Source of the DNA: Aestuariibius insulae
Lineage (GTDB): Bacteria; Pseudomonadota; Alphaproteobacteria; Rhodobacterales; Rhodobacteraceae
Length of the DNA: 64,000 nt
Direction: 5' to 3'
Assembly (NCBI RefSeq): GCF_040783535.2
Contig: NZ_JBFONW020000001.1
Span: 62,001 to 126,000 of the forward strand
Part shown: in pieces, positions 25,902-33,647 of the stretch
How the letters are laid out: each line of letters starts with the position of its first letter
Position numbering within the stretch: the stretch's first letter is position 1
Translations under genes and position numbers: made by a program
The notes under the pieces: generated by a model
The model's database searches: none
The model's input: only the letters and a program-made list of their open reading frames with translations
Told to the model about the DNA's origin: nothing

Positions 25902-26577
25902 AGCGCGTCAGGCCGGCTCCCGGATTGTTGCAGGTGGAATGGCCGCCATCGTCGCGGTCCTTCTGATTACCGCCATTCTGCTCTTTCTGAATCTGCCCGA
26001 TGCCAACGCTTTTAACGCGCGGGTCGAGCAGATCTTTGTCGAGAATGACGATCTGACCTCCGGCGCCGAGATCAAGTTGCTCGAGATCCTCGCCCAGTCT
26101 GGCACATCGTTTTCGGACATCCTGACCAGCTACCGTGTCGTGATCTTCGTGCTTCTGGTCTTCGCCACAGCACTTCTCATTGCTGCTTTGGTCTTTCTGG
26201 TGATGCTCATCACGCTGAACCGCCGCATGGCCCAGATCGAACGGACGGGCATCCAGGTCAATTCGCTTTTGATCAGCCGAGATCAGAATGTGGTCTATCT
26301 CAACAACTTCGAATTCAAGCTAACCGAGGCGGCTATCGAAACCCTTTCGGTTCTTGCCGAGGCGCGAATGGACGATGACGTCCTTTCGGGCGCCGAGATT
26401 GAAGGCATGATCTCGGGCAGGCCCGCCGCCGATTGCGAAGAAGCCGCAGGGGCCACCCGGATCAAACGGCTGCGGGATACGCTTGGGAACCAGATGGTCT
26501 CGGAGCTTCTGGTGCGCAACATTGCCCGCCGGGGTTACATGCTTGCCATCGACAAAGACGTCATTCGAATGGTGTGA
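25858..26577 (+). CDS. Membrane protein with C-terminal winged-helix-like domain
   Basis: About 239 residues. Two membrane helices (about 17-40 and 93-123) enclose a short exported loop of about 50 residues. The cytoplasmic C-terminal ~115 residues start VYLNNFEFKLTEAAIETLSV and end RIKRLRDTLGNQMV, RNIARRGYMLAID. That order (a recognition-helix-like RIKRLRDTLG, then RGYML) is the pattern of OmpR/PhoB DNA-binding domains. It may be a membrane-bound transcription factor of the ToxR/CadC kind but with the domain at the other end. The start at 25858 overlaps the previous gene. Confidence 0.6.
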   Translation: MKGGAVQVTSSSASEARQAGSRIVAGGMAAIVAVLLITAILLFLNLPDANAFNARVEQIFVENDDLTSGAEIKLLEILAQSGTSFSDILTSYRVVIFVLLVFATALLIAALVFLVMLITLNRRMAQIERTGIQVNSLLISRDQNVVYLNNFEFKLTEAAIETLSVLAEARMDDDVLSGAEIEGMISGRPAADCEEAAGATRIKRLRDTLGNQMVSELLVRNIARRGYMLAIDKDVIRMV

Positions 26578-26588
26578 GGCCCGTCCTG

Positions 26589-26611
26589 GAAATGCTCCAG
26601 TGGAGCATTTC
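26589..26611. repeat. Perfect 11-base inverted repeat after the winged-helix gene
   Basis: GAAATGCTCCA, one base, TGGAGCATTTC, starting 11 bases after the stop codon at 26577. The outer CCT/AGG bases can extend the stem past a bulge. It has no T run, so it is not a typical terminator; it could be a dispersed palindromic repeat or an mRNA 3'-end hairpin. Confidence 0.6.
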
Positions 26612-26740
26612 AGGGCCGAACGGGCGAAGCCCAGAAGAAGCCCCGGAACCAACCCTAACATCTACAAAACCGCCGGGGAGGGTGGGCGGGGCGTCGGTCA
26701 GGCGCAGCCCAGACCGCGCGCCGTCCCAGCCTCCAGCAGC

Positions 26741-27088
26741 TTACTGCATCCGCAAAAACAGCGGATCCACCCGGCGCCAGAAATGTAGCAGATCCTCGGC
26801 CATCGACGGGACCTGACCCATCGACTGCACCGCATGGACATCCGCCGAGATCAGTGCCGACAGCCTGTAGCCCAGCGGGATCACCGGATCCTCTGGCGCC
26901 TTTTCCCGAAACGTATCCTCGATCGTCTCGGTCGCTGATGTGACGGCATAGACTAGCGCCAGAGCAGGTTCCTCCGGCCAGGTCTCGGCCATTTTCCGAA
27001 CCATCCCGCGCTTTCTGTTGGAATTGCCAGAGAGCAATTCTTCCATCGCAAACTCGATCATTTGATCAAGCGCCGCATCTCTTGGAAT
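26741..27088 (-). CDS. Small hypothetical protein
   Basis: About 115-130 residues, helix-rich and acidic (QMIEFAMEELLSGNSNRKRG, VYAVTSATETIEDTFREKA, AEDLLHFWRRVDPLFLRMQ). No signal peptide or membrane helix. The start is uncertain: a GTG (SIPRDAALDQ) around 27088 seems better than the ATG at 27133. I recognise no family, and it stands alone downstream of the puf cluster in the same orientation. Confidence 0.45.
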   Translation of the reverse strand: MPRDAALDQMIEFAMEELLSGNSNRKRGMVRKMAETWPEEPALALVYAVTSATETIEDTFREKAPEDPVIPLGYRLSALISADVHAVQSMGQVPSMAEDLLHFWRRVDPLFLRMQ

Positions 27089-27133
27089 ACTCACGTGTTC
27101 AAACCCGCTTCCTGCACACTGCCCTGATATCAT

Positions 27134-27413
27134 GACGACCCGGCGCCGTTATTCGTTCCAATTAGACCCTCATTGGATCACCTTGCCAAGAAGGCTATCG
27201 CGTACCGGCACGGTCATAAGCTTGTGATTAATATCGGCAATTGCAGCGTTTTCCAAACGAACTACGAATGCGCGAGCGGCAAAATTCAGCGAGTCTCAAT
27301 GGAAATAGGCCCGCGCCCGGAACATGACCCACAGCCATAGGGTGATTGTCGCTTTCCTACGACAGATCCGATCAAAAATATGGTTAACGCAGGTTCGGCG
27401 CCGAGGCGCGGCG
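27134..27413. other. Intergenic region with no recognisable gene
   Basis: Between the small hypothetical gene and the puf terminator (the whole gap to pufX is 436 bases). I see no RNA gene, no repeats and no convincing promoter; open frames here have atypical composition and no starts with ribosome-binding sites. Confidence 0.5.
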
Positions 27414-27454
27414 AAAAAAAATGGCACCGCGTCAACCAAGGCTGACGCGGTGCC
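27414..27454 (-). terminator. Terminator of the puf operon
   Basis: A perfect 12-pair stem (GGCACCGCGTCA / TGACGCGGTGCC) with an eight-base loop; on the minus strand it is followed by eight U residues. It lies about 115 bases beyond the pufX stop. A further perfect 7-pair hairpin (TTCCTGT / ACAGGAA, 27458-27476) precedes it in the transcript and may protect the 3' end. Confidence 0.9.
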
Positions 27455-27569
27455 GCTTTCCTGTAGCCAACAGGAAGGGAACCGGAGGATCCGCGCAAAC
27501 ACGAACCTCCGAGGATCGGGCGGTCAGGGGAGAGCGCCCGAACCGGCTCAGGAGCGGCAAGGCTCCCGA

Positions 27570-27803
27570 TCACGCGTAGGGAGAGAGCTCCTCTACGATC
27601 AGTGAAGACGTGGGGGTTGGATCAAGTGCCTCTTTCGATTCCGGCGGCAACAGCGACGAAATTCCCAAAAGCACCATATAGCCCGCAAGCAGCGCCAGAA
27701 GAACGACGGCCGCATAGGCCGCCCCCTTCAGTTGCAGCAGCAGAACGTCTCCGTAAAGGCGACTTGCGCCGGCGGTTCTCAGATAGTCGTGGTTCTCACT
27801 CAT
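27570..27803 (-). CDS. pufX: PufX-like reaction-centre/LH1 protein
   Basis: 77 residues with one membrane helix. Around residues 25-55 it reads LKGAAYAAVVLLALLAGYMV then LLP, which parallels the R. sphaeroides PufX core (a KGA motif, glycine/alanine-rich helix, closing MLP). PufX opens the LH1 ring for quinone exchange and promotes core dimers. It lies 13 bases after pufM, the pufX position. The GxxxG motif linked with dimer contact in R. sphaeroides is changed to GxxxA here. PufX sequences diverge widely, so the call is partly positional; no pufC follows. Confidence 0.75.
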   Translation of the reverse strand: MSENHDYLRTAGASRLYGDVLLLQLKGAAYAAVVLLALLAGYMVLLGISSLLPPESKEALDPTPTSSLIVEELSPYA

Positions 27804-27816
27804 CTCGCCGATCTCC

Positions 27817-28743
27817 TTAATTCAGCGGCGCGTAGCCGTGGTCCTGTGCCCAGACAAACCAGTTGTCGACGACCGTTCCGGTCAGCAGGATACCTATGCC
27901 GCCGGTCAGCGTTGTCAGCACCGCAAACCACCAGGCCCAGCGATGGATCCCTTCCATCGACGCGTTGAACCCCATGGTCCAGCGCCAGAACAGACCCGCC
28001 CGTTCGGACGCCGTGCCGCGATCGATGATCTGTTCGATCTCGCGCTCTCCGCCGAACCGGCTGACCGCCAGGATGGTCGCGCCGTGCATCGCGAAAAGCA
28101 GGGCCGATCCATAGAGGAAGACGATACTCAAGGCATGGAACGGGTTGTAGAAGAGGTTCCCGTAGGTGATCGAGAAAAGGTTCGTCCAGTCCAGATGCGG
28201 GAAGATCCCGTAAGGCACCATCTCGGACCACGACCCCATCAGGATCGGCCGGAACAGTCCCAGCACCAGAAAGAGCCAGATTGCCGACGCAAAGGCCCAG
28301 GCCACGTGTTTGCCCATGCCCAGCGCCTCGGCCCTGAGATAGGTGCGCACCCACCAGGTCAGCACCGATATCAGCAGGAAGAACGACGCGATCAGGAAAT
28401 ACCCGCCTTCCGCCATCGGCGGAATGCTCAGACCGTAATCGGCTGATGGCGGCTCCAGCGCAAAGTAGAACAGATCGCGCGCAAACACGCCCGGGTTGTA
28501 CCCCGCCTGCGCCCAGAAGCTCATGCCCACCATGACGAACCAGATCGCTCCGGTCGCCAGCGAGATCATCCCGAACGTGCCGAGATAGATCGGCCCCAGC
28601 TGCGCGTTCCCGAAGAGCCCGAAGAGAGGCGAGAAGCCCCCCTTCCCAAGCCGCCCTTCGGCGATGTTGGCATCACTGTCCATGCCCATCTCGACGGGGC
28701 CCTGAACCTGCACCTGAGTGAAGATGTTCTGATACTCAGCCAT
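27817..28743 (-). CDS. pufM: Photosynthetic reaction centre M subunit
   Basis: 308 residues, five membrane helices. It begins AEYQNIFTQVQVQGPVEMGM and has the M-subunit features WWVRTYLRAEALGMGKHVAW, the NPFHALSIVFLYGSALLFAM helix with the His ligands to the special pair and iron, and the EREIEQIIDRGTASERAGLF loop. It binds bacteriochlorophylls, bacteriopheophytin and QA. The ATG at 28743 overlaps the pufL end by eight bases; the longer upstream frame is pufL shadow. Confidence 0.97.
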   Translation of the reverse strand: MAEYQNIFTQVQVQGPVEMGMDSDANIAEGRLGKGGFSPLFGLFGNAQLGPIYLGTFGMISLATGAIWFVMVGMSFWAQAGYNPGVFARDLFYFALEPPSADYGLSIPPMAEGGYFLIASFFLLISVLTWWVRTYLRAEALGMGKHVAWAFASAIWLFLVLGLFRPILMGSWSEMVPYGIFPHLDWTNLFSITYGNLFYNPFHALSIVFLYGSALLFAMHGATILAVSRFGGEREIEQIIDRGTASERAGLFWRWTMGFNASMEGIHRWAWWFAVLTTLTGGIGILLTGTVVDNWFVWAQDHGYAPLN

Positions 28744-29584
28744 TGACGCCTCCCTCGAGATTGATCCACCACGGCAGATCGACATACCAGTACCACCAGA
28801 CGATCCACTCCTCGAACCAGACCGTACCCGAGACGACGATACAGATCGCGCTCCACAGGCCCGCATTCAGCGCTAGGAACAGACCCAGCCGGTGAATGCC
28901 GAGTGGTCCGATCGAATAGCCGATCAGATCGCGGAAATAGGTGTCTTCATGTTCGGGCGACTTCACTTCCTCGCCCTTCGCCGGATTGACCGCTGACAGA
29001 ACGAGCGATCCATGCAAGGCCAGCGCCAGCGCGTTGGTGAAGAAGAACGTGATCGCGATCATGTGCGCCGGGTTGTAGTGGAAGTTGCCATAGGCGTAGC
29101 CCACGTTGTTCACCCAATCGAGGTGGCTGAAGATCCCGTAAGGGAACGCATGCCCCCAGGCACCCATCAGCACCGGACGGATAACCACCAGCGTAAAATA
29201 GGCCAGGATCGCGACCCCGAAGGCAAAGGGCACGTGATAGCCCATCCCCAGCTTCCGGCAAATCTCGACCTCGCGCATCATCCAGCAGGTGAACGAGCCC
29301 AGCGCGCAGATCGTGATGATCTGCCACAGCCCGCCTTCGGCCAGGGGCGCCGCCTGAAGTCCGTATTCCAGGGCTGGCGGATCGATTGAAATCAGCCAGG
29401 GGTTCCAGGTCGGCCCGATGGCCGCGCCGTAAAAGATCAGGATCGTCCCCAGAACGGTGAAGAAGAACCCGGTGATCCCGAAGAACCCCACATAAAACGG
29501 CCCGACCCAGAAATCGAACAGATCGCCGCCGACGAGCGTCCCGCCTCGGACGCGATACTTTCTCTCGAAACTGAGCTGTGCCAT
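28736..29584 (-). CDS. pufL: Photosynthetic reaction centre L subunit
   Basis: 282 residues, normal length, starting AQLSFERKYRVRGGTLVGGD. Five membrane helices; GYAYGNFHYNPAHMIAITFF contains histidine ligands to the special pair region and the helix around DTYFRDLIGYSIGPLGIHRL carries the iron ligand and QB side. It is separated from pufA by 93 bases holding two hairpins, and overlaps pufM. Confidence 0.97.
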   Translation of the reverse strand: MAQLSFERKYRVRGGTLVGGDLFDFWVGPFYVGFFGITGFFFTVLGTILIFYGAAIGPTWNPWLISIDPPALEYGLQAAPLAEGGLWQIITICALGSFTCWMMREVEICRKLGMGYHVPFAFGVAILAYFTLVVIRPVLMGAWGHAFPYGIFSHLDWVNNVGYAYGNFHYNPAHMIAITFFFTNALALALHGSLVLSAVNPAKGEEVKSPEHEDTYFRDLIGYSIGPLGIHRLGLFLALNAGLWSAICIVVSGTVWFEEWIVWWYWYVDLPWWINLEGGVNG

Positions 29585-29609
29585 CTCGAAACTCCCAATG
29601 GGGCGCAGA

Positions 29610-29659
29610 CCGCCCCGCTTCGTGTCGTTTGCCGCGGGCGGGGCGTCCCCGCCCGCAGC
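29610..29659 (-). repeat. pufA-pufL intercistronic hairpins
   Basis: Two hairpins lie between pufA and pufL: a perfect 10-pair GC stem (GCGGGCGGGG / CCCCGCCCGC, 29634-29656, extended by two more pairs past a mismatch) and a 6-pair stem (GGGGCG / CGCCCC, 29610-29626). In Rhodobacter, hairpins at this place protect the pufBA segment from 3' decay and raise LH1 over reaction-centre output. Confidence 0.75.
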
Positions 29660-29677
29660 GATATCTTCAAACCGGTC

Positions 29678-29848
29678 TTATTCGGCCACGACGACTTCGT
29701 CGGCGAAGGCCCGCTGGAACCAGTTCGTCCCTGGATTGCTAAGCAGGACGAGATGAATCATCGCTGCAAGCAGGAACAGGAAGACGCCTTGCGCCACGAA
29801 GACGCGGCGGGGGTCAAAGACGAGCCAGATCTTGTAGAATTGTGCCAT
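29678..29848 (-). CDS. pufA: Light-harvesting 1 alpha polypeptide
   Basis: 56 residues: N-terminal MAQFYKIWLVFDPRRVFVAQ, then a membrane helix with the bacteriochlorophyll-ligand histidine in AAMIHLVLLS (His32) and the C-terminal NWFQRAFADE. It forms the LH1 ring around the reaction centre with PufB. Twelve bases separate it from pufB; a GGGAG-type ribosome-binding site precedes it. Confidence 0.95.
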   Translation of the reverse strand: MAQFYKIWLVFDPRRVFVAQGVFLFLLAAMIHLVLLSNPGTNWFQRAFADEVVVAE

Positions 29849-29860
29849 GATCTATCTCCC

Positions 29861-30019
29861 TCAGCCCCAGGCGAACCAGGGCAGTTTGATGTAGGTCAGG
29901 ATATGAGCGACCACGGCGATGATCGTGAAGATCGTCAGACCGCTCATATAGACCGAGTGCAACTCCTGCGCCTGCTCGTCTGTAAGACCCGTAAAGGACA
30001 GGTCCGTTCTGTCAGCCAT
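29861..30019 (-). CDS. pufB: Light-harvesting 1 beta polypeptide
   Basis: 52 residues: an acidic start (ADRTDLSFTGLTDEQAQELH) with one histidine, a membrane helix with the ligand histidine in VVAHILTYIK (His39), and the C-terminal LPWFAWG. Preceded by a strong GGAGG. It pairs with PufA in LH1. Confidence 0.95.
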   Translation of the reverse strand: MADRTDLSFTGLTDEQAQELHSVYMSGLTIFTIIAVVAHILTYIKLPWFAWG

Positions 30020-30045
30020 GCTTTTCCTCCGGAAAAATGAACTGA

Positions 30046-30097
30046 AACCGCGCAGACCCCGCGGCCGGGTATGTGCGGGGGCGAACCCCCCGCGGTT
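30046..30097 (-). repeat. pufQ-pufB intercistronic hairpin
   Basis: An outer 7-pair stem (AACCGCG / CGCGGTT) encloses a perfect inner GC hairpin (GCGGGGG, five bases, CCCCCGC, 30075-30093). It lies just upstream of the pufB ribosome-binding site and probably marks the 5' end of the stable pufBA message. It is a structural reading only. Confidence 0.55.
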
Positions 30098-30124
30098 CTG
30101 CGGGCCTCGCGGCCCTCAGCTCGG

Positions 30125-30349
30125 TCATGCCGTGAAGATCATCGGCGTGATGATGCGCGCCTGGCTCCAGGCAGCAGCAATCGGTCCCTTCTCGGGAAGC
30201 TCCATCCGGCGGGCCGCCTTAAGCAGCCAGGTCACGATGGCAAGCGGCAGGGTGGCCAGGAAGATGACCCCGAAATACGCGTAGTATTCGCGTTTCGGCG
30301 GAGCCTTCCGGGTTTTGGAAACTACGACGTCGGACGTGAAGTCTGTCAT
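30125..30349 (-). CDS. pufQ: PufQ, bacteriochlorophyll-biosynthesis-linked protein
   Basis: 74 residues in the preferred form (ATG at 30349; an ATG at 30358 overlapping bchZ is possible). A basic stretch KTRKAPPKREYYAYFGVIF leads into a single membrane helix (about 25-45), then KAARRMELPEKGP. Length, sequence and its place between bchZ and pufB match PufQ, which is needed for normal bacteriochlorophyll formation in R. capsulatus, with a debated mechanism. Confidence 0.85.
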   Translation of the reverse strand: MTDFTSDVVVSKTRKAPPKREYYAYFGVIFLATLPLAIVTWLLKAARRMELPEKGPIAAAWSQARIITPMIFTA

Positions 30350-30350
30350 A

Positions 30351-31811
30351 TCAGGCACCTCCCAGTGCAGTCTGAAGACGAGTGACCGTCTCGATCACGA
30401 CACGGTCGTGACCTTCTTCAAGGGCGGCTTTCTCGGCCGCATCCCGCAGCGACTTGGCTGCCGAAATTCGTGTGAGGACGGGATGGGACGCGACGATCTC
30501 GTCGAGCTTCGCCTGCGCCTCCGCATCCCATGGAAAATCGCGTCGTAATGGGGTCGGCGTCGCGGCGCCTGCATCCATCTCCGTGCCCAGCGGCAGAATA
30601 TGGAAGAGCGCATCGAAAAGCCCGTTGCAGACTTCCTGGATCAGGTAGGTCGCTCCCGCATAGCCCATGAAGGGCGTGCCCGTGGCCCGCCGGATTGCGG
30701 CGCCGGGAAAGCTTGCCGGGATGAACGCGGGCTGAGGCCCATGCCCGCCCTTCTGTTCAGCGAGATACATCTTCTCGTTGATCGACCCGAGCACGATCAG
30801 CGGCTTCTTCGCCCCGATCTGCACCCGCACGTCCTCGTTGTCCGTCTTCTTGCCCGCCACCCGGGCCGTCGCAAAGGCGCAGGGCAGGCCCATATCCTCT
30901 TCAAGGAAGAGGCGAATGCCGCGCGTATAGGTCTCATTGGCGACGATCGCGAAGCTGGCGGTGGCAAAGAAATCCTGCGTGACCGACCGCCACAAATCCC
31001 AGATCGGCTTGATTGTGGAATGCTTCTCGCGCTCGATAAACGGTTCGGGATCAAGATCCAGCATCTCGCCCAACTTGCGCAGGAATTTGGTTGTGCTCTC
31101 CAGCCCGATCGGCGCTTGCAGATAAGGCTTGTTCAAAACCTCGCACAGGCCGCGCCCGAACTCGCGATACATGCAAATATTGGCGTCTGCATTCACGAGG
31201 TTGCGCATCTCGGCCACATGCGCGCCCAGCGGCATCACCATGTTGACCTCGGCCCCGACGCCTTCGACCAGACGCCGGATTTCGGCCAGATCGGAGGGCA
31301 TGTTGAACGTGCCGTACATCGGGCCAAGGATGTTAACCCGGGGCTTCGATCCTTCGGTGCGCGCGGTCTCTTTGGGCATCCGGCCCTTGGTCATGCCGAA
31401 TTCGGTAAAGATCCAGGTCATCGCCCGGTCTCCAGCCTGCCACTGATCCTCGTCGATGGTGCGCGGCAGGAACCGCTGAATGTTTGTCCCTTGAGGCGTC
31501 ACACCCCCGCCGATCATCTCTGCAATCGATCCCGTCACGACAACCGCCGGGAGCGCAGGATCGAGCGTCTTCCACGCCCGCTTCATCGCGCCTTCCGTCC
31601 CGTCGCGCCCAAGCTCTTCCTCGCCCAGACCCGTCACGACGATCGGCAGCTCATGCGGAGGAAGCGCATCGGTGTAATGTAGAACCGAGGTCACAGGCAG
31701 GTTCTCACAACCTACCGGACCGTCGATCACGACCTGCAATCCCTTGACGGCGCAAAAGGCGTAGACCGCCCCCCAGTATCCGCCTGCTCTGTCGTGGTCG
31801 GTGACTAGCAT
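30351..31811 (-). CDS. bchZ: Chlorophyllide a reductase subunit BchZ
   Basis: 486 residues, nitrogenase-MoFe-like. With BchY it forms the catalytic part of chlorophyllide a reductase (COR), which reduces ring B to make the bacteriochlorin. The N-terminal block GLQVVIDGPVGCENLPVTSV has a cluster-binding cysteine; the C-terminal GTPFMGYAGATYLIQEVCNG and the WDAEAQAKLDEIVASHPVLT segment are typical. It is 157 bases downstream of bchY and flows directly into pufQ, the known bch-puf superoperon arrangement. Confidence 0.95.
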   Translation of the reverse strand: MLVTDHDRAGGYWGAVYAFCAVKGLQVVIDGPVGCENLPVTSVLHYTDALPPHELPIVVTGLGEEELGRDGTEGAMKRAWKTLDPALPAVVVTGSIAEMIGGGVTPQGTNIQRFLPRTIDEDQWQAGDRAMTWIFTEFGMTKGRMPKETARTEGSKPRVNILGPMYGTFNMPSDLAEIRRLVEGVGAEVNMVMPLGAHVAEMRNLVNADANICMYREFGRGLCEVLNKPYLQAPIGLESTTKFLRKLGEMLDLDPEPFIEREKHSTIKPIWDLWRSVTQDFFATASFAIVANETYTRGIRLFLEEDMGLPCAFATARVAGKKTDNEDVRVQIGAKKPLIVLGSINEKMYLAEQKGGHGPQPAFIPASFPGAAIRRATGTPFMGYAGATYLIQEVCNGLFDALFHILPLGTEMDAGAATPTPLRRDFPWDAEAQAKLDEIVASHPVLTRISAAKSLRDAAEKAALEEGHDRVVIETVTRLQTALGGA

Positions 31812-31918
31812 GGCGCTCTCCGGAATCCTGACGCTCCGTTAAGGTTAACGCGCGCCTCTAGAGGGATCCTCGCTTCATCTGGCCAAAAATACTCATCGCC
31901 GGATGCCACAATTGCACC

Positions 31919-31951
31919 GACACGATACCGACGGGATACCGACCGGATACC
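31919..31951. repeat. Three 11-base tandem repeats between bchY and bchZ
   Basis: Consecutive copies GACACGATACC, GACGGGATACC, GACCGGATACC. They occupy the otherwise unexplained 157-base spacer between two subunit genes that are normally close together. No function is assigned. Confidence 0.7.
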
Positions 31952-31968
31952 GCATGCCGAAATCGCCA

Positions 31969-33462
31969 TCAGATCATCTCCGCGGCCTTGCGGGCGCGCT
32001 CCTGCTTGGCGAGTTTCTTCAGGTTCAGATCACGGAAATCCTCCCGCACATTCGGATCGCCTTCCCAGACGCCAGAGGTGTCCTTGTACCCCACGCCCTC
32101 GAAGAATTCCGTCATCTTCGCCATACGATCCTTGTTGGCCATCGCGGCGTTCACGACCTGCTGCAAGGACCCCGCTCCGGCCACACCCATCAAGGGCCGT
32201 GCGGATATCAGATTGGTGAAGTAAAGCGCTGGAATCCCAAGCTCTTTCGCCTTCTGCACAACTGGAGTCGTTCCGATGGCAAGGTCCGGTTTCACCCCTT
32301 CCATCACGCTCAGATCATCCTCGAGCGACGCCCGGAAGACGACCTTGACACCCCGCGCCGCAAGCCATTCCGCATCATGTTCGGACCACCGCGATTTTGC
32401 GCAGGCCGTGCTCACATAAGGCACATTCGCTCCACTCTCGATCAGCAGCCGCGCCACCAAAAGCTCGGAGCCTTCGTATCCCGACACGGTCACGGTCCCA
32501 TTGATCCGGGAGCCCTTCAAAGCCCCCTCAATCGCAGGCAAAGCCGCGTTCTGTGCCTCGCTAACCTTCTGGGAAGACAGGCCAAATGCCTCTCCGATCC
32601 CGGCGAGCCAAGCCGCCGTTCCGTCCCGTCCGACCGGCGCCGATCCCACGACAGGACGCCCCGCCCGCTCGAATTCCCGAACGCTCGCCGTATAGAACGG
32701 ATGGATCGCCGCCACCGCCCCGCAGTCAAGCGCGGCATAAAGCTCCCGCCACTCCCGGCACGGCACGACCGGCCCCGCCGCCAATCCCAAAGGCTCAAGA
32801 AGCCGCCCGATCATGATCGGATCTGCCGGGAACATCTCGCCCAGCAGCGTCACCGTCGGCCTGTCCGCTTTGCCAGCGGCCGGTGCAGGCACTGGACCAT
32901 TTGCGATCTCTTCGGCCGCATAGGCCAACATCGCTCCAGCCAGGACGTCTTTTGCCTCGGCATGGGTCGGAATTCCGAAGCCGGGCACATCGATACCGAC
33001 GATCCGCACTCCGTTGATTTCCTTGGGCAAAAGCCGCAGCGGAACGCCTGACGCCGTGGGCACACAGAGGTTCGTGACTATGATCGCATCCCGCTCCGCC
33101 GGATCGGCCAAAGCATGGACGCTTTCGCGGATATCCTCAAAGAGCTTGCCCGTTACCAGTGTCTCGCTGTCGAACGGCACATAGCCGACCGACCGCCGCG
33201 CGCCGTAGAAGTGGCTGACGAAGGTGAGGCCATAAACACAGCAGGCCGACCCCGAAAGGACGGTCGCGACCCGTTTCATCCTGAGGCCCACACGCAATGA
33301 TCCGAAGGCCGGGCACATCGATTGAGGCTTGTCGTGCGGCCCGACCGGATAGTCCGCCGCGTACCGATCAAGCATCTCGGACCCGCCCGCTTTGCGCGTC
33401 GCCGCGTCCAGTGTCTCACCGGATTGGCATGGCGATCCTTCGAGTGCCTTCACCTCGGTCAT
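31969..33462 (-). CDS. bchY: Chlorophyllide a reductase subunit BchY
   Basis: 497 residues, partner of BchZ in COR. Cysteine-bearing blocks QSMCPAFGSLRVGLRMKR, SGSACCVYGLTFVSHFYGAR and TNLCVPTASGVPLRLLPKE provide the cluster ligands, followed by VDVPGFG-like GIDVPGFGIPTHAEAKDVLA. The N-terminal GETLDAATRKAGG region resembles known BchY, so the ATG at 33462 is right; it overlaps the small coiled-coil ORF by four bases. Confidence 0.95.
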   Translation of the reverse strand: MTEVKALEGSPCQSGETLDAATRKAGGSEMLDRYAADYPVGPHDKPQSMCPAFGSLRVGLRMKRVATVLSGSACCVYGLTFVSHFYGARRSVGYVPFDSETLVTGKLFEDIRESVHALADPAERDAIIVTNLCVPTASGVPLRLLPKEINGVRIVGIDVPGFGIPTHAEAKDVLAGAMLAYAAEEIANGPVPAPAAGKADRPTVTLLGEMFPADPIMIGRLLEPLGLAAGPVVPCREWRELYAALDCGAVAAIHPFYTASVREFERAGRPVVGSAPVGRDGTAAWLAGIGEAFGLSSQKVSEAQNAALPAIEGALKGSRINGTVTVSGYEGSELLVARLLIESGANVPYVSTACAKSRWSEHDAEWLAARGVKVVFRASLEDDLSVMEGVKPDLAIGTTPVVQKAKELGIPALYFTNLISARPLMGVAGAGSLQQVVNAAMANKDRMAKMTEFFEGVGYKDTSGVWEGDPNVREDFRDLNLKKLAKQERARKAAEMI

Positions 33463-33647
33463 AAAGTCTCGCTATTCTGGATCGGCGCAGACTTCCGTCG
33501 CTCAGTCTGCTCGAGAAGGGCGTTCGCCCGCTGCAAATGCTGAACCCCACGATCCAAATTCTCTTCTGCGGCGTCGAGCATCTGCATGCTCTCATCGAGA
33601 AGTTTTTCCGTTTCCACGTGATTTTGTCCGTCGCTAGGCATCGTCAT
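33459..33647 (-). CDS. Small coiled-coil ORF between bchX and bchY
   Basis: 62 residues, acidic and helix-forming (VETEKLLDESMQMLDAAEEN, then LDRGVQHLQRANALLEQTER) with no signal, cysteine or membrane helix. It overlaps bchX by 14 bases at its start and bchY by four (ATGA) at its stop, so it would be translated between two COR subunits. I recognise no family. Without it, bchX and bchY would have an unusually long gap of about 170 bases in an otherwise overlapping operon, which supports it being a real gene. Confidence 0.55.
   Translation of the reverse strand: MTMPSDGQNHVETEKLLDESMQMLDAAEENLDRGVQHLQRANALLEQTERRKSAPIQNSETL

Noticed and set aside
27286..27573. 95-residue minus-strand frame after pufX
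   Set aside because: Runs through the terminator stem and has shadow-like composition; no ribosome-binding site.
30600..31682. 360-residue plus-strand frame
   Set aside because: Antisense of bchZ with His/Arg-rich shadow composition.
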